Counted from the first letter of the stretch, positions 25,453 through 33,819 are shown. The stretch: 64,000 nucleotides of DNA from DYGX01 sp035325905 (GCA_035325905.1 DAOKYY010000008.1:1-64000); one strand, 5' to 3'. Notes: a model not told the origin generated them from the letters alone. Translations and numbers: made by a program.

Positions 25453-26301
25453 TCACAGCGCCAGACGCATCTCGATCTGGCGGAAGCTCACCGTATAGCC
25501 CAGCGCCTCGAATGCTGGCAAGACCGGGTCGTTGTCCGCGACGTTGTACGAGCTGGCGTGCGCGTCTGGATAGATACGATGCAGCGCCGCGAGCAGGCAC
25601 AGCGCGGCGCGAGGCGCCTCGGCTCCAGGCGCTTCGGCCAGGTCGAGCAGCCGGATCGCCGTCTGATCGGCGTAGCCGAGCGCGTATGCTTGCAGATCGT
25701 CGCCCTCGTTACGGTACGCCCACGCCTGAAGCAACCCGCCGATCCCTTCCAGCGAGGGCCTGGCGCGCTGCCAGCAGTTCGGGACTGGATGAAACGGCTC
25801 GTAGTGCGCCAGCACGCCGCGCACGCTGGCCGTGCGCAACTGGCAGTCAGGCAGGATGTCCGGCACGCGGTCGGGCACGCGCTCCAACACCAGCAAGAAG
25901 CGACGGTCAGCGAAACCCAGCGCACGGTACAACGCATACGCGCCACGGTTTGCCTCGATCACCTCAAGATCGATCGTTTCCAGGCTCCGCTGCTGCGCCT
26001 GCTCGATCAGGTGGTTCATCATCGCCCGCCCGATGCCGCTGCGCCGCTTGCCCGGTATCACGCCCATGCCGCCAATCCACCCCGCGCGGTCACGGATGCC
26101 GAGCAATCCGGTTCCGACGATTCGCCCCTCTTCGAGCGCAACCACCGAAGCGTCCGGCGCGATGTCGTCGCGCTCGAACAGCGCCCGAAACGCTGGCTTG
26201 CTCATGGTGATCGGCACATAGTAGTCGGAATAGGCGAGGTTGAACGCGTCGGTAAACGCTCCGAAGTCAACCTCATCGACTGGAACCAGGCGCAGAGTCA
26301 T
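25453..26301 (-). CDS. GNAT-family N-acetyltransferase
   Basis: A 282-residue protein with an N-terminal GNAT domain (about 1-150): GGMGVIPGKRRSGIGRAMMNHLIEQ at 77-101 is motif A with the acetyl-CoA loop, and VIEANRGAYALYRALGF at about 113-129 is motif B. The C-terminal half (about 150-282) has weaker similarity in pattern and may be a second, degenerate GNAT-like fold. The start ATG 26301 is chosen over an upstream frame extension that has no ribosome-binding site. Substrate unknown. It is convergent with the FHA gene. Confidence 0.88.
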   Translation of the reverse strand: MTLRLVPVDEVDFGAFTDAFNLAYSDYYVPITMSKPAFRALFERDDIAPDASVVALEEGRIVGTGLLGIRDRAGWIGGMGVIPGKRRSGIGRAMMNHLIEQAQQRSLETIDLEVIEANRGAYALYRALGFADRRFLLVLERVPDRVPDILPDCQLRTASVRGVLAHYEPFHPVPNCWQRARPSLEGIGGLLQAWAYRNEGDDLQAYALGYADQTAIRLLDLAEAPGAEAPRAALCLLAALHRIYPDAHASSYNVADNDPVLPAFEALGYTVSFRQIEMRLAL

Positions 26302-26427
26302 CCCGCATCGACCCCCTCGGTGTGGACTTCCGGGCTGCATTGTCGCACGCCACGGGCGAGCGCGCAACGTGTGTCCCGCGAGGCTGCGCTGGGCGTAAGC
26401 GCGCCGCCGTGATTGCGGAGAAAATAG

Positions 26428-26455
26428 TTGCGTGCGCGCGCAGAACGGGTATAGT
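26428..26455 (+). promoter_or_regulatory. Promoter of the PspC/LiaF-like pair
   Basis: TTGCGT (26428-26433), 16 bp, TATAGT (26450-26455), located 38 bp before the start codon of the PspC gene. Confidence 0.55.
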
Positions 26456-26493
26456 GTCCGGGCAGAAGCGTGATACGCACAGGGTAGGTGGTT

Positions 26494-26901
26494 ATGAGAG
26501 CACAGCGGCTTTCGCGCAGCCTGACGGATCGCGTCCTCGGCGGCGTGTGCGGGGGGCTGGGCGCGGTGATCGGCATCAGCGCCTGGTGGATACGCGCCGC
26601 GTTTATTCTGCTGGCCGTGTCCACATCAGGGGCCGGGGCGCTGCTTTACCTGGCGCTCTGGCTGCTGCTGCCGGCCCAGCGGCTGGCGGCGCTGCCCACC
26701 GGGCGCGATCACGTCCAGGTCCGCGCGCTGCATGTCGAGACGGTGCTTCTGATTGGCGTCGTGCTGGTCGCGGCGGGGCTGCTGGCGCTCGCGCGCAATC
26801 TGGACGTGCTCAGCGCAGACCTGGGCGCGATCTGGGCGCCGCTGATCGTGATCGCGTTCGGCCTGATATTTTTGGTGAAGCAACTGCGGAGGACGGTATG
26901 A
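26494..26901 (+). CDS. PspC domain membrane protein
   Basis: A 135-residue membrane protein. The N-terminal PspC domain (about 3-60) shows RLSRSLTDRVLGGVCGGLG and WWIRAAFILLAVSTSGAGALLYLALWLLLP, the family signature including the Gly-rich hairpin. Two more hydrophobic helices follow at about 83-101 and 108-128, resembling the LiaI/LiaF transmembrane region. Proteins of this type take part in envelope-stress sensing. ATG 26494 is preferred to GTG 26488. Its stop overlaps the next start (ATGA). Confidence 0.88.
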   Translation: MRAQRLSRSLTDRVLGGVCGGLGAVIGISAWWIRAAFILLAVSTSGAGALLYLALWLLLPAQRLAALPTGRDHVQVRALHVETVLLIGVVLVAAGLLALARNLDVLSADLGAIWAPLIVIAFGLIFLVKQLRRTV

Positions 26902-27839
26902 CGACGGCACGCCGCAATCTGCTCTGGCCTCTGCTGATGGTCGCGCTTGGCGCGGCCTGGCTGCTGGTCGCGCTCGATGCCGTGCCGGAGGCGGTCGGCG
27001 ACCTGCTGGCGCGCGCGTGGCCGGCGCTGCTCGTTCTCCTGGGGCTGGAACTGCTGGTCGGGCGCCGCCGGATCGCGCTGGCAGGACGCGCTTTGCCGAT
27101 GAGCCTGCTGGCGCTGCTGGGAGTGCTGATCGCGCTCGGCGTGATCGTCGCGCTGGCCTACCGCGAGCAGGGGGATTCGCTCCGCACCGACAATGTGCAG
27201 GCGTTTGACCAGACCCTCGACCCCGATCTCAACCGCGTTGAGGTGACAGCGGCGCTGCAACGGACCGCGATCACCGCCGGGCCATCGGAGCAGGGCGCTC
27301 GAACGCTGTCTGCCGCCTATCGAGGCAGCCGGGGGCACACGGTCACGATGGAGTGGGGCGCGCAAGCCGGGACCGGCGCGTTGGCAATTGACGAGACGGC
27401 AGGCGAGACGATCCCGCGCCTGGACGACTACGGCCGCGCGACGCTTGAGCTGGCGCTGCCTGAGAAAACCGTCATCGGCCTGCTGCGGCTCGACTCGAAA
27501 GCGGGGGATGGCGCGCTTGATCTCCAGAGGCTGCAAATCGAGCGCCTGGAGGTGACGCTGAAGGATGGCTCGCTAGCGGTGACGCTGCCGGCCGGCGAGG
27601 CGCTCAGCGGGCGGCTGCGCGTCGAGGGGGGCGACCTGGAGCTGCGCGTTCCGCCTCAGGTGGCGCTGACAGTCACGCTGGCCGAAGGGAGCGGCGAGCC
27701 GGCATACGACTATGACGATCTGCGCTACGATTTGCTGCGCGATGGCACCCTCAAGCTGGAGAACACGGACGAGTTTCAGGTCGGCCTGACGGTATGGCTG
27801 GAAAGCGGCGCGACGCTGCGTGTGGTCGACCTGGAGTGA
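26898..27839 (+). CDS. LiaF-like membrane protein with C-terminal beta-helical domain
   Basis: A 313-residue protein with about four hydrophobic helices in the first 90 residues (LLWPLLMVALGAAWLL, WPALLVLLGLELLVG, MSLLALLGVLIALGVIVAL), then a soluble domain of about 210 residues rich in short strands (for example LRLDSKAGDGALDLQRLQIE and LEVTLKDGSLAVTLPAGEAL), like the LiaF C-terminal or DUF4097-type beta structures. It overlaps the PspC gene by 4 nt, so the pair probably forms an envelope-stress sensing module. No LiaS/LiaR-type kinase pair is adjacent. Confidence 0.8.
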   Translation: MTTARRNLLWPLLMVALGAAWLLVALDAVPEAVGDLLARAWPALLVLLGLELLVGRRRIALAGRALPMSLLALLGVLIALGVIVALAYREQGDSLRTDNVQAFDQTLDPDLNRVEVTAALQRTAITAGPSEQGARTLSAAYRGSRGHTVTMEWGAQAGTGALAIDETAGETIPRLDDYGRATLELALPEKTVIGLLRLDSKAGDGALDLQRLQIERLEVTLKDGSLAVTLPAGEALSGRLRVEGGDLELRVPPQVALTVTLAEGSGEPAYDYDDLRYDLLRDGTLKLENTDEFQVGLTVWLESGATLRVVDLE

Positions 27840-27851
27840 TTTTCAGGCAAA

Positions 27852-27892
27852 CGGCAGCGGCGTTTTTCGCTTCGGAAAGCGCCGCGCTGCCG
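27852..27892. other. Hairpin downstream of the LiaF-like gene
   Basis: CGGCAGC-GGCG pairs with CGCC-(GC)-GCTGCCG across a 17-nt loop that contains TTTTT. There is no T run after the stem, so it is not a classic terminator on the plus strand; it may act as an RNA-stabilising or Rho-linked element. Confidence 0.3.
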
Positions 27893-27939
27893 GTCTCTGG
27901 ACCGTTCGGCGCGGCAGCATCGCGCCGGGCTGGCGGCAG

Positions 27940-27968
27940 TTGACTTTGTTTCTGACATCTCCTATACT
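27940..27968 (+). promoter_or_regulatory. Strong sigma-70-type promoter before the SWIM gene leader
   Basis: TTGACT (27940-27945), exactly 17 bp, TATACT (27963-27968): the best-matching promoter in the window. The start point would be near 27975, only about 57 nt before a terminator hairpin, so the primary transcript is either a short RNA or an attenuated leader of the gene at 28142. Confidence 0.75.
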
Positions 27969-27992
27969 GGCAGAAACTGAGGTTGCCCGCTT

Positions 27993-28049
27993 ATGAGCCG
28001 TTTTCGCATAATAGCCGTTTTTGAGACCCGCAAAAGCACGCTGGGGTAG
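27993..28049 (+). CDS. Possible 18-codon leader peptide
   Basis: ATG 27993 opens an 18-codon frame (MSRFRIIAVFETRKSTLG) that stops at TAG 28047-28049, inside the ascending side and loop of the following terminator hairpin. TGAGG at 27978-27982 could serve as ribosome-binding site, 10 nt upstream. A ribosome stopping here would cover the hairpin. There is no run of one regulatory codon, so the signal is unclear. Too short for standard gene finding; the frame could be chance. Confidence 0.3.
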   Translation: MSRFRIIAVFETRKSTLG

Positions 28050-28066
28050 ATGCCAGTGTGCTTTTT
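28032..28066 (+). terminator. Terminator or attenuator in the SWIM gene leader
   Basis: AAAAGCACGCTGG (28032-28044) pairs with CCAGTGTGCTTTT (28053-28065) with one G-T pair and an 8-nt loop, then TTGC. It looks like a full Rho-independent terminator working in either direction. It lies between the strong promoter and the downstream gene, 76 nt before the start codon. Confidence 0.75.
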
Positions 28067-28141
28067 GCTAATTAGAACGAAAGTTATCGTCCGGCAGTCC
28101 GTTTTGCGTTTATGTGTCGCCGTAGGGTGAGGAGGTTCGAC

Positions 28142-28390
28142 ATGGATTATGGGATGATCGGCAAGATCGAGAAGGCAAAACGCTACGCCGAAGAGCGCGA
28201 CCGCATTAAATTCAATTCCTTTAGTGTGACCATCCAGGGTGAGAACAACCCCCATACTGTAACCTATTCCGATAACGGATGGGTGTGCGATTGCAGCTTC
28301 TTCAAGTCGCGTGGCGTGTGCAGCCACTCGATGGCTCTCGAGCGCGTTCTCGAAGGCATGTTGCCGGAGTCTGCGGTAACGAGCGGGTAA
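28142..28390 (+). CDS. Small SWIM zinc-finger protein
   Basis: An 82-residue protein with a SWIM motif, CDCSFFKSRGVCSH at about 49-62 (CxC-x7-CxH), which binds zinc and usually mediates DNA or protein contacts. The N-terminal part is charged and helical (IGKIEKAKRYAEERDRIKF), followed by short strands. SWIM domains normally sit in larger proteins such as transposases or SWI2/SNF2 helicases, so a stand-alone version is notable. ATG 28142 follows GGAGG at 28131-28135, a strong site, and the gene has its own promoter and terminator. Function unknown; DNA binding is likely. Confidence 0.88.
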   Translation: MDYGMIGKIEKAKRYAEERDRIKFNSFSVTIQGENNPHTVTYSDNGWVCDCSFFKSRGVCSHSMALERVLEGMLPESAVTSG

Positions 28391-28421
28391 GAGCCTGTCT
28401 CGAGCATCCCAAGCAGGGCTG

Positions 28422-28462
28422 ACATGAGCGGCGCAGGGTGAAAGCGACCGCTCATGTTCTTT
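28422..28462 (+). terminator. Terminator after the SWIM gene
   Basis: A perfect 10-bp stem ACATGAGCGG (28422-28431) and CCGCTCATGT (28448-28457), followed by TCTTT. Confidence 0.7.
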
Positions 28463-28584
28463 GGTAGGGAAAAGCCGGGCCGGCGGTGTAGAAGTATGGT
28501 GCGGAAAGGCGCGGCTGTACGCTCGCTCCCCAATCTGGTAGAATGCGAACCGCACCGGGGCGATCACCGAAAGGGTCTCAGCGT

Positions 28585-29655
28585 TTGAGCAGGCAGCAGG
28601 TCAGGGGGCTGGCGCGGCGTTGGCTGGCGTTAGCCGTCGGCGCGATCGTCAGCGCCGTGTTTCTGTACATCGGCCTGCGCGGGCTGGAGCTGTCCGAAGT
28701 ATGGCATGATGTGCGATCGGCCCGGATGGGCTGGCTCGTGCCCGGCGTCGCGATCTACTTCCTCGCGGTCTGGGGCCGGACGTGGCGCTGGCACTACCTG
28801 CTGCGCTCGCTGAAGCCGATCCCGCTGAAGCGGCTATTCCCGGTGGTCGTGATCGGCTACATGGGCAACAACGTCTACCCGTTCCGCGCGGGCGAGGTGA
28901 TTCGCGCGTATGTTTTGCGGCGCAATGAAGGCGTGAACATCCCTGCTAGCCTCGCAACAATCGTGGTCGAGCGTATCTTCGACGGGCTGGTCATGTTGCT
29001 GTTCGTGTTTGTGGCGCTGCCTTTCGCTGATTTCAAGCAAGACTGGCTGCGCGACGTGGTGTTTTTCTCGACGCTGCTGTTCTGGGGCGCGTTTTTCGCC
29101 TTCCTCGCGATGGCGCTGCGCCCGGCCCTGATGCGCCAGATGTACACCTGGATTTTTGCGAGGCTGCTGCCGTTGCGCGTGGGCGCGGCGGCGACCCGGC
29201 TGGCCGATCACTTCATGCTGGGCCTTCAGAACTTGCGCCATCCCCGCGACCTGATGATGATTCTGCTCTCGTCGGTGTTTATCTGGCTGACCGAGACGAC
29301 CAAGTACTGGTTCGTGATGCACGCCTTCGATTTCGAGGTGAGCTTCTTCGCGTTGATGGTTATGACGGCAGTGGTCAATCTGGCGACAACGCTGCCCTCG
29401 TCGCCGGGGTACGTGGGCACATTCGACACGCCGGGTATTAAGACCCTGACCGCCTATGGCGTGCCGGAGTCGACTGCGGCGTCCTATACACTTGTGCTTC
29501 ACGCCGCGCTGTGGCTGCCGATTACGCTGCTGGGGTTCTACTACCTGTATCGCCAGGGGCTAAGCTGGCGCGACTTCCGGCGCGCCCAGGAAGTCGCCGC
29601 CGGGCGCGCTGGTGAGCAGGGCGCAGCGGTGCGGGAGCAGGAGGGCATTGCGTGA
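28585..29655 (+). CDS. Lysylphosphatidylglycerol-synthase-TM / flippase-like integral membrane protein
   Basis: A membrane protein of about 356 residues of the UPF0104/LPG_synthase_TM family with roughly eight helices. The family marks are the sequence GYMGNNVYPFRAGEVIRAYVL, with the conserved RxGE, and PSSPGYVGTFDTPG later. Members flip or act on lipids; stand-alone versions often accompany glycan and lipid-sugar genes, as here. I prefer TTG 28585, with AAAGGG upstream; ATG 28543 is in frame but lies inside an apparent extended -10 element (TGGTAGAAT at 28536-28544), which would place it before the transcript start. Its stop overlaps the next gene (GTGA). Confidence 0.85.
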   Translation: MSRQQVRGLARRWLALAVGAIVSAVFLYIGLRGLELSEVWHDVRSARMGWLVPGVAIYFLAVWGRTWRWHYLLRSLKPIPLKRLFPVVVIGYMGNNVYPFRAGEVIRAYVLRRNEGVNIPASLATIVVERIFDGLVMLLFVFVALPFADFKQDWLRDVVFFSTLLFWGAFFAFLAMALRPALMRQMYTWIFARLLPLRVGAAATRLADHFMLGLQNLRHPRDLMMILLSSVFIWLTETTKYWFVMHAFDFEVSFFALMVMTAVVNLATTLPSSPGYVGTFDTPGIKTLTAYGVPESTAASYTLVLHAALWLPITLLGFYYLYRQGLSWRDFRRAQEVAAGRAGEQGAAVREQEGIA

Positions 29656-30983
29656 CGGAACGAAGACGAGTCGCCATCATCGGCGCGGGGGCCGCTGGCC
29701 TGGCCGCCGCCTACGATCTGACGCGCGCCGGTTACGGGGTCGATGTCTACGAGGCGGGCGCCGAAGTTGGCGGGCTGGCCGCCGGGTTCCGTGCCGACGG
29801 CTGGGACTGGACGCTCGAGAAGTTCTACCATCACTGGTTCGCGAATGACGACGCCGTGCTCGGCCTGATCGCGGAGCTGGGCGCGTCCGATAAGGTGCTG
29901 TTACCTCGCCCCATCACGTCATTGTGGCTGAACGGGCGCATCTTTCAGATGGACCACCCGAATATCGTGGCCGCGAACCTGCGGCTGCCGATCTCGTGGC
30001 CCGCAAAAATCCGCTATGGGCTGACCGGGCTATATCTCAAGCTGACGAAGCGTTGGCAGCCGCTAGAGCGCGTGACCGCTGACGCCTGGCTGCGGCGCTG
30101 GATGGGCGCAGAAGCCTATGAGAAACTGTGGCGCTCGTTGCTGATTGGCAAATTCGGCGCGCACTATGATAAAGTCAACATGGCGTGGTTCTGGGCGCGT
30201 GTCTACAAGCGCACCCCCCGGCTCGGCACCTTTGAAGGCGGCTTTCAGGCGTTCCTGGAACTTCTCGCCTCGCGGGTTCGAGAGCAGAGTGGGGCGATCC
30301 ACTTGCAGACGCCAGTCTCCTCTATCCGCCCGCTCGAAGGTGGGCGCTACTCGGTTGAAGCCAGCGGCGCGGCGCGTGATTATGATGCCGTGATCAGCAC
30401 GTCCGCCCCGCAGATTCTGCGCCGCTTGGTCCCAGACCTCCCGGCCAGCTATAGCGATCAGTTGGATCATCTTAAACATATGGGCGCGGTGGTGGTCATC
30501 CTGGCGCTGGATCGCCAGTTGCTCACCGATGGGACTTACTGGCTTAGCCTGCCGGCGGATCAGCCAGATAAATCGAAGGCGGAGTTCCCGTTCCTGGCGC
30601 TCGTCGAGCACACCAACTACATGGACCGTGCGCATTACGGTGGGGACCGGCTCGTGTACTGCGGCGATTATGTCCCGCCGGACCATGAATACTTCGAGCT
30701 GAGCGAGGACGAGCTTGCGGAGCGTTTTACGAGCGTCTTGACCACGTTCAACCCGGCGTTCTCGCCGGAATGGATACGGCGGAAGTGGGTGTTCAGGACG
30801 CGCTACGCGCAGCCGGTGCCGTTCGTGAACCAGTCTCAAGCTCTACCGGACCTGCGGACGCCGCTGCGCGGGCTGTATCTTGCCAGCATGAGCCAGGTGT
30901 ACCCCTGGGATCGCGGCACGAATTACGCGGTCGAGATGGGGCGGCGCGTCGCCGGGCTGCTGCGTGAGGATTACGAGGGCTAG
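29652..30983 (+). CDS. FAD-dependent amine oxidase / protoporphyrinogen-oxidase-like enzyme
   Basis: A 443-residue flavoenzyme. The N-terminus holds the dinucleotide-binding motif VAIIGAGAAGLAAAYDLTRAG (about 7-27) and a GG doublet motif EVGGLAAGF at 40-48. The C-terminus ends in the family-type GLYLASMSQVYPWDRGTNYAVEMGRRVAGLL, the second FAD-contact segment. Relatives include UDP-galactopyranose mutase-like and carotenoid/protoporphyrinogen oxidase-like proteins found in polysaccharide loci. GTG 29652 overlaps the flippase-like gene stop, and UDP-glucose dehydrogenase follows, which supports a glycan or lipid-sugar role; substrate not determined. Confidence 0.88.
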   Translation: MTERRRVAIIGAGAAGLAAAYDLTRAGYGVDVYEAGAEVGGLAAGFRADGWDWTLEKFYHHWFANDDAVLGLIAELGASDKVLLPRPITSLWLNGRIFQMDHPNIVAANLRLPISWPAKIRYGLTGLYLKLTKRWQPLERVTADAWLRRWMGAEAYEKLWRSLLIGKFGAHYDKVNMAWFWARVYKRTPRLGTFEGGFQAFLELLASRVREQSGAIHLQTPVSSIRPLEGGRYSVEASGAARDYDAVISTSAPQILRRLVPDLPASYSDQLDHLKHMGAVVVILALDRQLLTDGTYWLSLPADQPDKSKAEFPFLALVEHTNYMDRAHYGGDRLVYCGDYVPPDHEYFELSEDELAERFTSVLTTFNPAFSPEWIRRKWVFRTRYAQPVPFVNQSQALPDLRTPLRGLYLASMSQVYPWDRGTNYAVEMGRRVAGLLREDYEG

Positions 30984-31076
30984 CGCCCGCCTTCAGGCGG
31001 GGCGTGGGGATAAATCGGCCAGTTGCCTGGGGCGTGGACCACAGGCGAGTACGCGATAAGAGGGGTTGAAACCAGC

Positions 31077-32396
31077 ATGAAGAACATCACCGTCGTCGGG
31101 GTTGGCTATGTCGGTCTCGTGACCGCCGTCTGTTTTGCCGACCTGGGAAACCGTGTCGTCGCGCTCGACATCAACGAGGAGCGCATCGCGAATCTCAAGA
31201 AGGGCATCATGCCGATCTACGAGCCGGGCCTGGCCGAAGTGTTGGCGCGTAACGTCAAGTCGAAGCGCCTGTTCTTCACCACCTCGTACGACGAGGCCCT
31301 GCAAGAATCGGAATTTGTTTTCATCGCCGTCGGCACGCCCGAAGGGGTAGATGGCGAAGCCGATCTCCAGTACGTGCGGATGGCCGCCGAATCGATCGCG
31401 AAGAATATGGACCACCCGCTGATCATTATCAACAAATCGACCGTGCCTGTTGGGACCGGCGATTGGGTGGCCGACATCGTCCGCGAGACGCAGCCGGAGC
31501 CGATCGATTTCGCCGTGGTGAGCTGCCCGGAGTTCCTGCGCGAAGGCTCCGCGCTGGCCGACTTTATGAATCCCGACCGCACGGTGCTGGGGTCCGAAGA
31601 CCTGGACGCGGCTAACCGGGTCGCGCAGCTTCACCTGCCGCTGCGCGCGCCAATTGTGGTGACGGACCTGCGCACCGCCGAGATGATCAAATATGCCTCG
31701 AACGCTTTTCTGGCGACGCGTATCAGCTTCATCAACGAGATCGCCAATATCTGCGAGGCGCTCGGCGCGGATGTGAAGGAAGTGGCGCGCGGGATGGGCT
31801 ACGACAAGCGCATCGGTCATCACTTCCTCGAAGCGGGCGTCGGCTACGGCGGCTCGTGCTTCCCGAAGGACGTGAAGGCGCTGGCGTACATGGCGCAGAT
31901 TCACGGCAAGCACCCGCAATTGCTCCACGCCGTGATGGAAATCAACGCCTTCCAGCGCAAGCTCGTCATCCTCAAGGTTCACGAGCTGCTCGACGGCGTG
32001 AAGGACAAAACGGTCGCGCTGCTCGGCCTGGCGTTCAAGCAGGATACCGACGATATGCGCGAGGCGCCCTCGCTGACGATCGCCGAGTACCTGCACGAGC
32101 GTGGCGCGACCGTGCGCGGGTATGACCCGGTGGCGATGGATGTCGCCAAGCGCGTTTTGCCCTACGTCGAGATGTGCGGCGACTCGTATGAGTTGGCGCA
32201 GGGCGCCGACGCGCTGATTGTGCTCACGCCGTGGAACGAGTTCAAGCAGCTCGACATGGAGAAGATCAAGTCGGCCATGCGTCAGCCGGTGCTGATCGAT
32301 GGCCGCAACCTCTACGACCCGGCCCGGATGGAGCAGATCGGCTTCCAGTATCGCGGCATCGGGCGCGGCTACGACGGGGCCGGCCGCAAGCCCTGA
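31077..32396 (+). CDS. UDP-glucose 6-dehydrogenase
   Basis: A 439-residue enzyme of the UDP-glucose/GDP-mannose dehydrogenase family, which oxidises UDP-glucose twice with NAD to UDP-glucuronate. The Rossmann motif is GVGYVGLVTA at about 8-17, the signature EFLREGSALADFMNPDR is near 148-164, and the catalytic cysteine is C261 in GYGGSCFPKD. The C-terminal domain contains LGLAFKQDTDDMREAP. Start ATG 31077 rather than an upstream in-frame extension, because AGGGGT precedes it. UDP-glucuronate feeds capsule or glycolipid synthesis, in line with the neighbours. Other nucleotide sugars remain possible. Confidence 0.93.
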   Translation: MKNITVVGVGYVGLVTAVCFADLGNRVVALDINEERIANLKKGIMPIYEPGLAEVLARNVKSKRLFFTTSYDEALQESEFVFIAVGTPEGVDGEADLQYVRMAAESIAKNMDHPLIIINKSTVPVGTGDWVADIVRETQPEPIDFAVVSCPEFLREGSALADFMNPDRTVLGSEDLDAANRVAQLHLPLRAPIVVTDLRTAEMIKYASNAFLATRISFINEIANICEALGADVKEVARGMGYDKRIGHHFLEAGVGYGGSCFPKDVKALAYMAQIHGKHPQLLHAVMEINAFQRKLVILKVHELLDGVKDKTVALLGLAFKQDTDDMREAPSLTIAEYLHERGATVRGYDPVAMDVAKRVLPYVEMCGDSYELAQGADALIVLTPWNEFKQLDMEKIKSAMRQPVLIDGRNLYDPARMEQIGFQYRGIGRGYDGAGRKP

Positions 32397-32433
32397 CCAT
32401 CCGAGCTAGCCCGATCCTCATCCACGATCTTTC

Positions 32434-32464
32434 AGCAGGGGTGCCGCCGCGCGGCATCCCTGCT
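32434..32464. other. Very stable hairpin without T run, before the M16 genes
   Basis: AGCAGGG-G-TGCCGC (32434-32447) pairs with GCGGCA-T-CCCTGCT (32451-32464) through a 3-nt loop, about 14 pairs in all. There is no T run on the plus side. It lies 37 nt after the UDP-glucose dehydrogenase gene and 50 nt before the peptidase gene, and could end the upstream transcript by a non-classical route or protect RNA ends. Confidence 0.45.
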
Positions 32465-32514
32465 AAACTTACCACGACACCTGACCGCGCCTGTTGGCCG
32501 CGAAAGGAAGGCGG

Positions 32515-33819
32515 ATGCCCGCCCCGGATCGCCCCGTCACGCGCCGCGTGCTCGACAACGGACTGACCGTCCTGCTCAAGGAGGTGCACACCGCGCCCGT
32601 GATCAGTTGGTGGGTGCTGTACCGCGTTGGGAGCCGTAATGAACGCACCGGCCAGACCGGCATCTCGCACTGGGTCGAGCACATGCTGTTCAAGGGCACG
32701 CCGCGCTTTCCCGCCGGGGTGCTCGACGAGACGATCGAGCGCGAAGGTGGCGTGTGGAACGCACAGACCTCCTTCGACTACACCGCGTATTACGAAACCC
32801 TCCCGGTGGCGCGCGCCCGTCTTGCGCTGGAGATCGAGGCCGACCGGATGCAGAACGCGCTGTTTGACCCGGCGGAGGTCGAGTCCGAGCGGACGGTGAT
32901 AATCTCGGAGCGGCAGGGGTCGGAGAATTCGCCGGCGTTCTGGCTGCACGAAGAAACACGCGCGGCGGCGTTCCGCGTGCACGCGTATCACCATCCCGTG
33001 ATCGGCGATATGGCCGACCTGCGGACGATTACGCGGGACGATCTCTACACGCATTACCGCACCTATTATGTGCCAAACAACGCGATCGCCGTCGCGGTCG
33101 GGGATTTTGAGACGGCGGCGCTGATGGAGCAGATTGAGGCGCTGTACGGGGCGATTCCGCGCGGGCCGGAGCCGCCGCCGGTGACGCGCTTCGAGCCGCC
33201 GCAGCAGGGTGAGCGCACCGTGCGCGTCGAGCGCGAGGGAAACGCGAGCTACCTGCACCTGGCCTATCGCGCGCCGCAGGCGACCGATCCCGACTGGCTC
33301 CGCCTCGCGCTGATTGACAGCGTTCTTGCCGGAGCCAGCGCGCCGGGGGGCAATAGCCTCGGCAACCGCACGTCACGGCTGTATCGCGCCCTGGTTGAGA
33401 CGGAGCTGGCTTCGGGAGTGGGCGGCGCGCTGCATCCATCGATTGACCCGCACCTGTTTAGCCTCGTGGTTACGGTGCGCGATGGCCGCCGCCCCGGCGA
33501 AGTGCAGGCCGCGCTTGACGCCGAGATCGACCGGGTGGCGGCGGGCGATCTCTCGCTCGCCGAGCTGGACAAAGCGAAGAAACAGGCCGCCGCGCTGTTC
33601 GCCTACGGCACGGAAGGCGTGACCGGGCAGGCGTTCTGGCTCGCCTTTTCCGAGAACTTCTCAAGCTACACGTGGTACGAAGACTATTTGGCGCGCCTGC
33701 GGGCCGTAACCCTTGACGAGGTGCAGGACGCCGCCCGGCGCTTGCTGCGGCGCTCGCAGCGTACGGTGGGCTGGTTCGTCCCGGTGAAGCCCAACGGCCA
33801 GCAGGAGAGCGGCTTATGA
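32515..33819 (+). CDS. M16-family zinc peptidase, active subunit
   Basis: A 434-residue metallopeptidase of the pitrilysin / processing-peptidase family. The inverted zinc motif HWVEH is at 52-56, and the third ligand is E132 in ERTVIISE, about 76 residues later, as expected. The core N- and C-terminal M16 halves are both present. It is made from ATG 32515 with AGGAAGG upstream. Its partner is the next gene, with a 4-nt overlap, as in the heterodimeric bacterial M16B peptidases. No signal peptide, so it likely acts in the cytoplasm on peptides or leader sequences. Confidence 0.93.
   Translation: MPAPDRPVTRRVLDNGLTVLLKEVHTAPVISWWVLYRVGSRNERTGQTGISHWVEHMLFKGTPRFPAGVLDETIEREGGVWNAQTSFDYTAYYETLPVARARLALEIEADRMQNALFDPAEVESERTVIISERQGSENSPAFWLHEETRAAAFRVHAYHHPVIGDMADLRTITRDDLYTHYRTYYVPNNAIAVAVGDFETAALMEQIEALYGAIPRGPEPPPVTRFEPPQQGERTVRVEREGNASYLHLAYRAPQATDPDWLRLALIDSVLAGASAPGGNSLGNRTSRLYRALVETELASGVGGALHPSIDPHLFSLVVTVRDGRRPGEVQAALDAEIDRVAAGDLSLAELDKAKKQAAALFAYGTEGVTGQAFWLAFSENFSSYTWYEDYLARLRAVTLDEVQDAARRLLRRSQRTVGWFVPVKPNGQQESGL

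Noticed and set aside
26322..26897. Upstream extension of the LiaF-like frame
   Set aside because: It overlaps the PspC gene in another frame with Arg/Ala-rich shadow composition; the ATG at 26898 overlaps the PspC stop and begins the first membrane helix.
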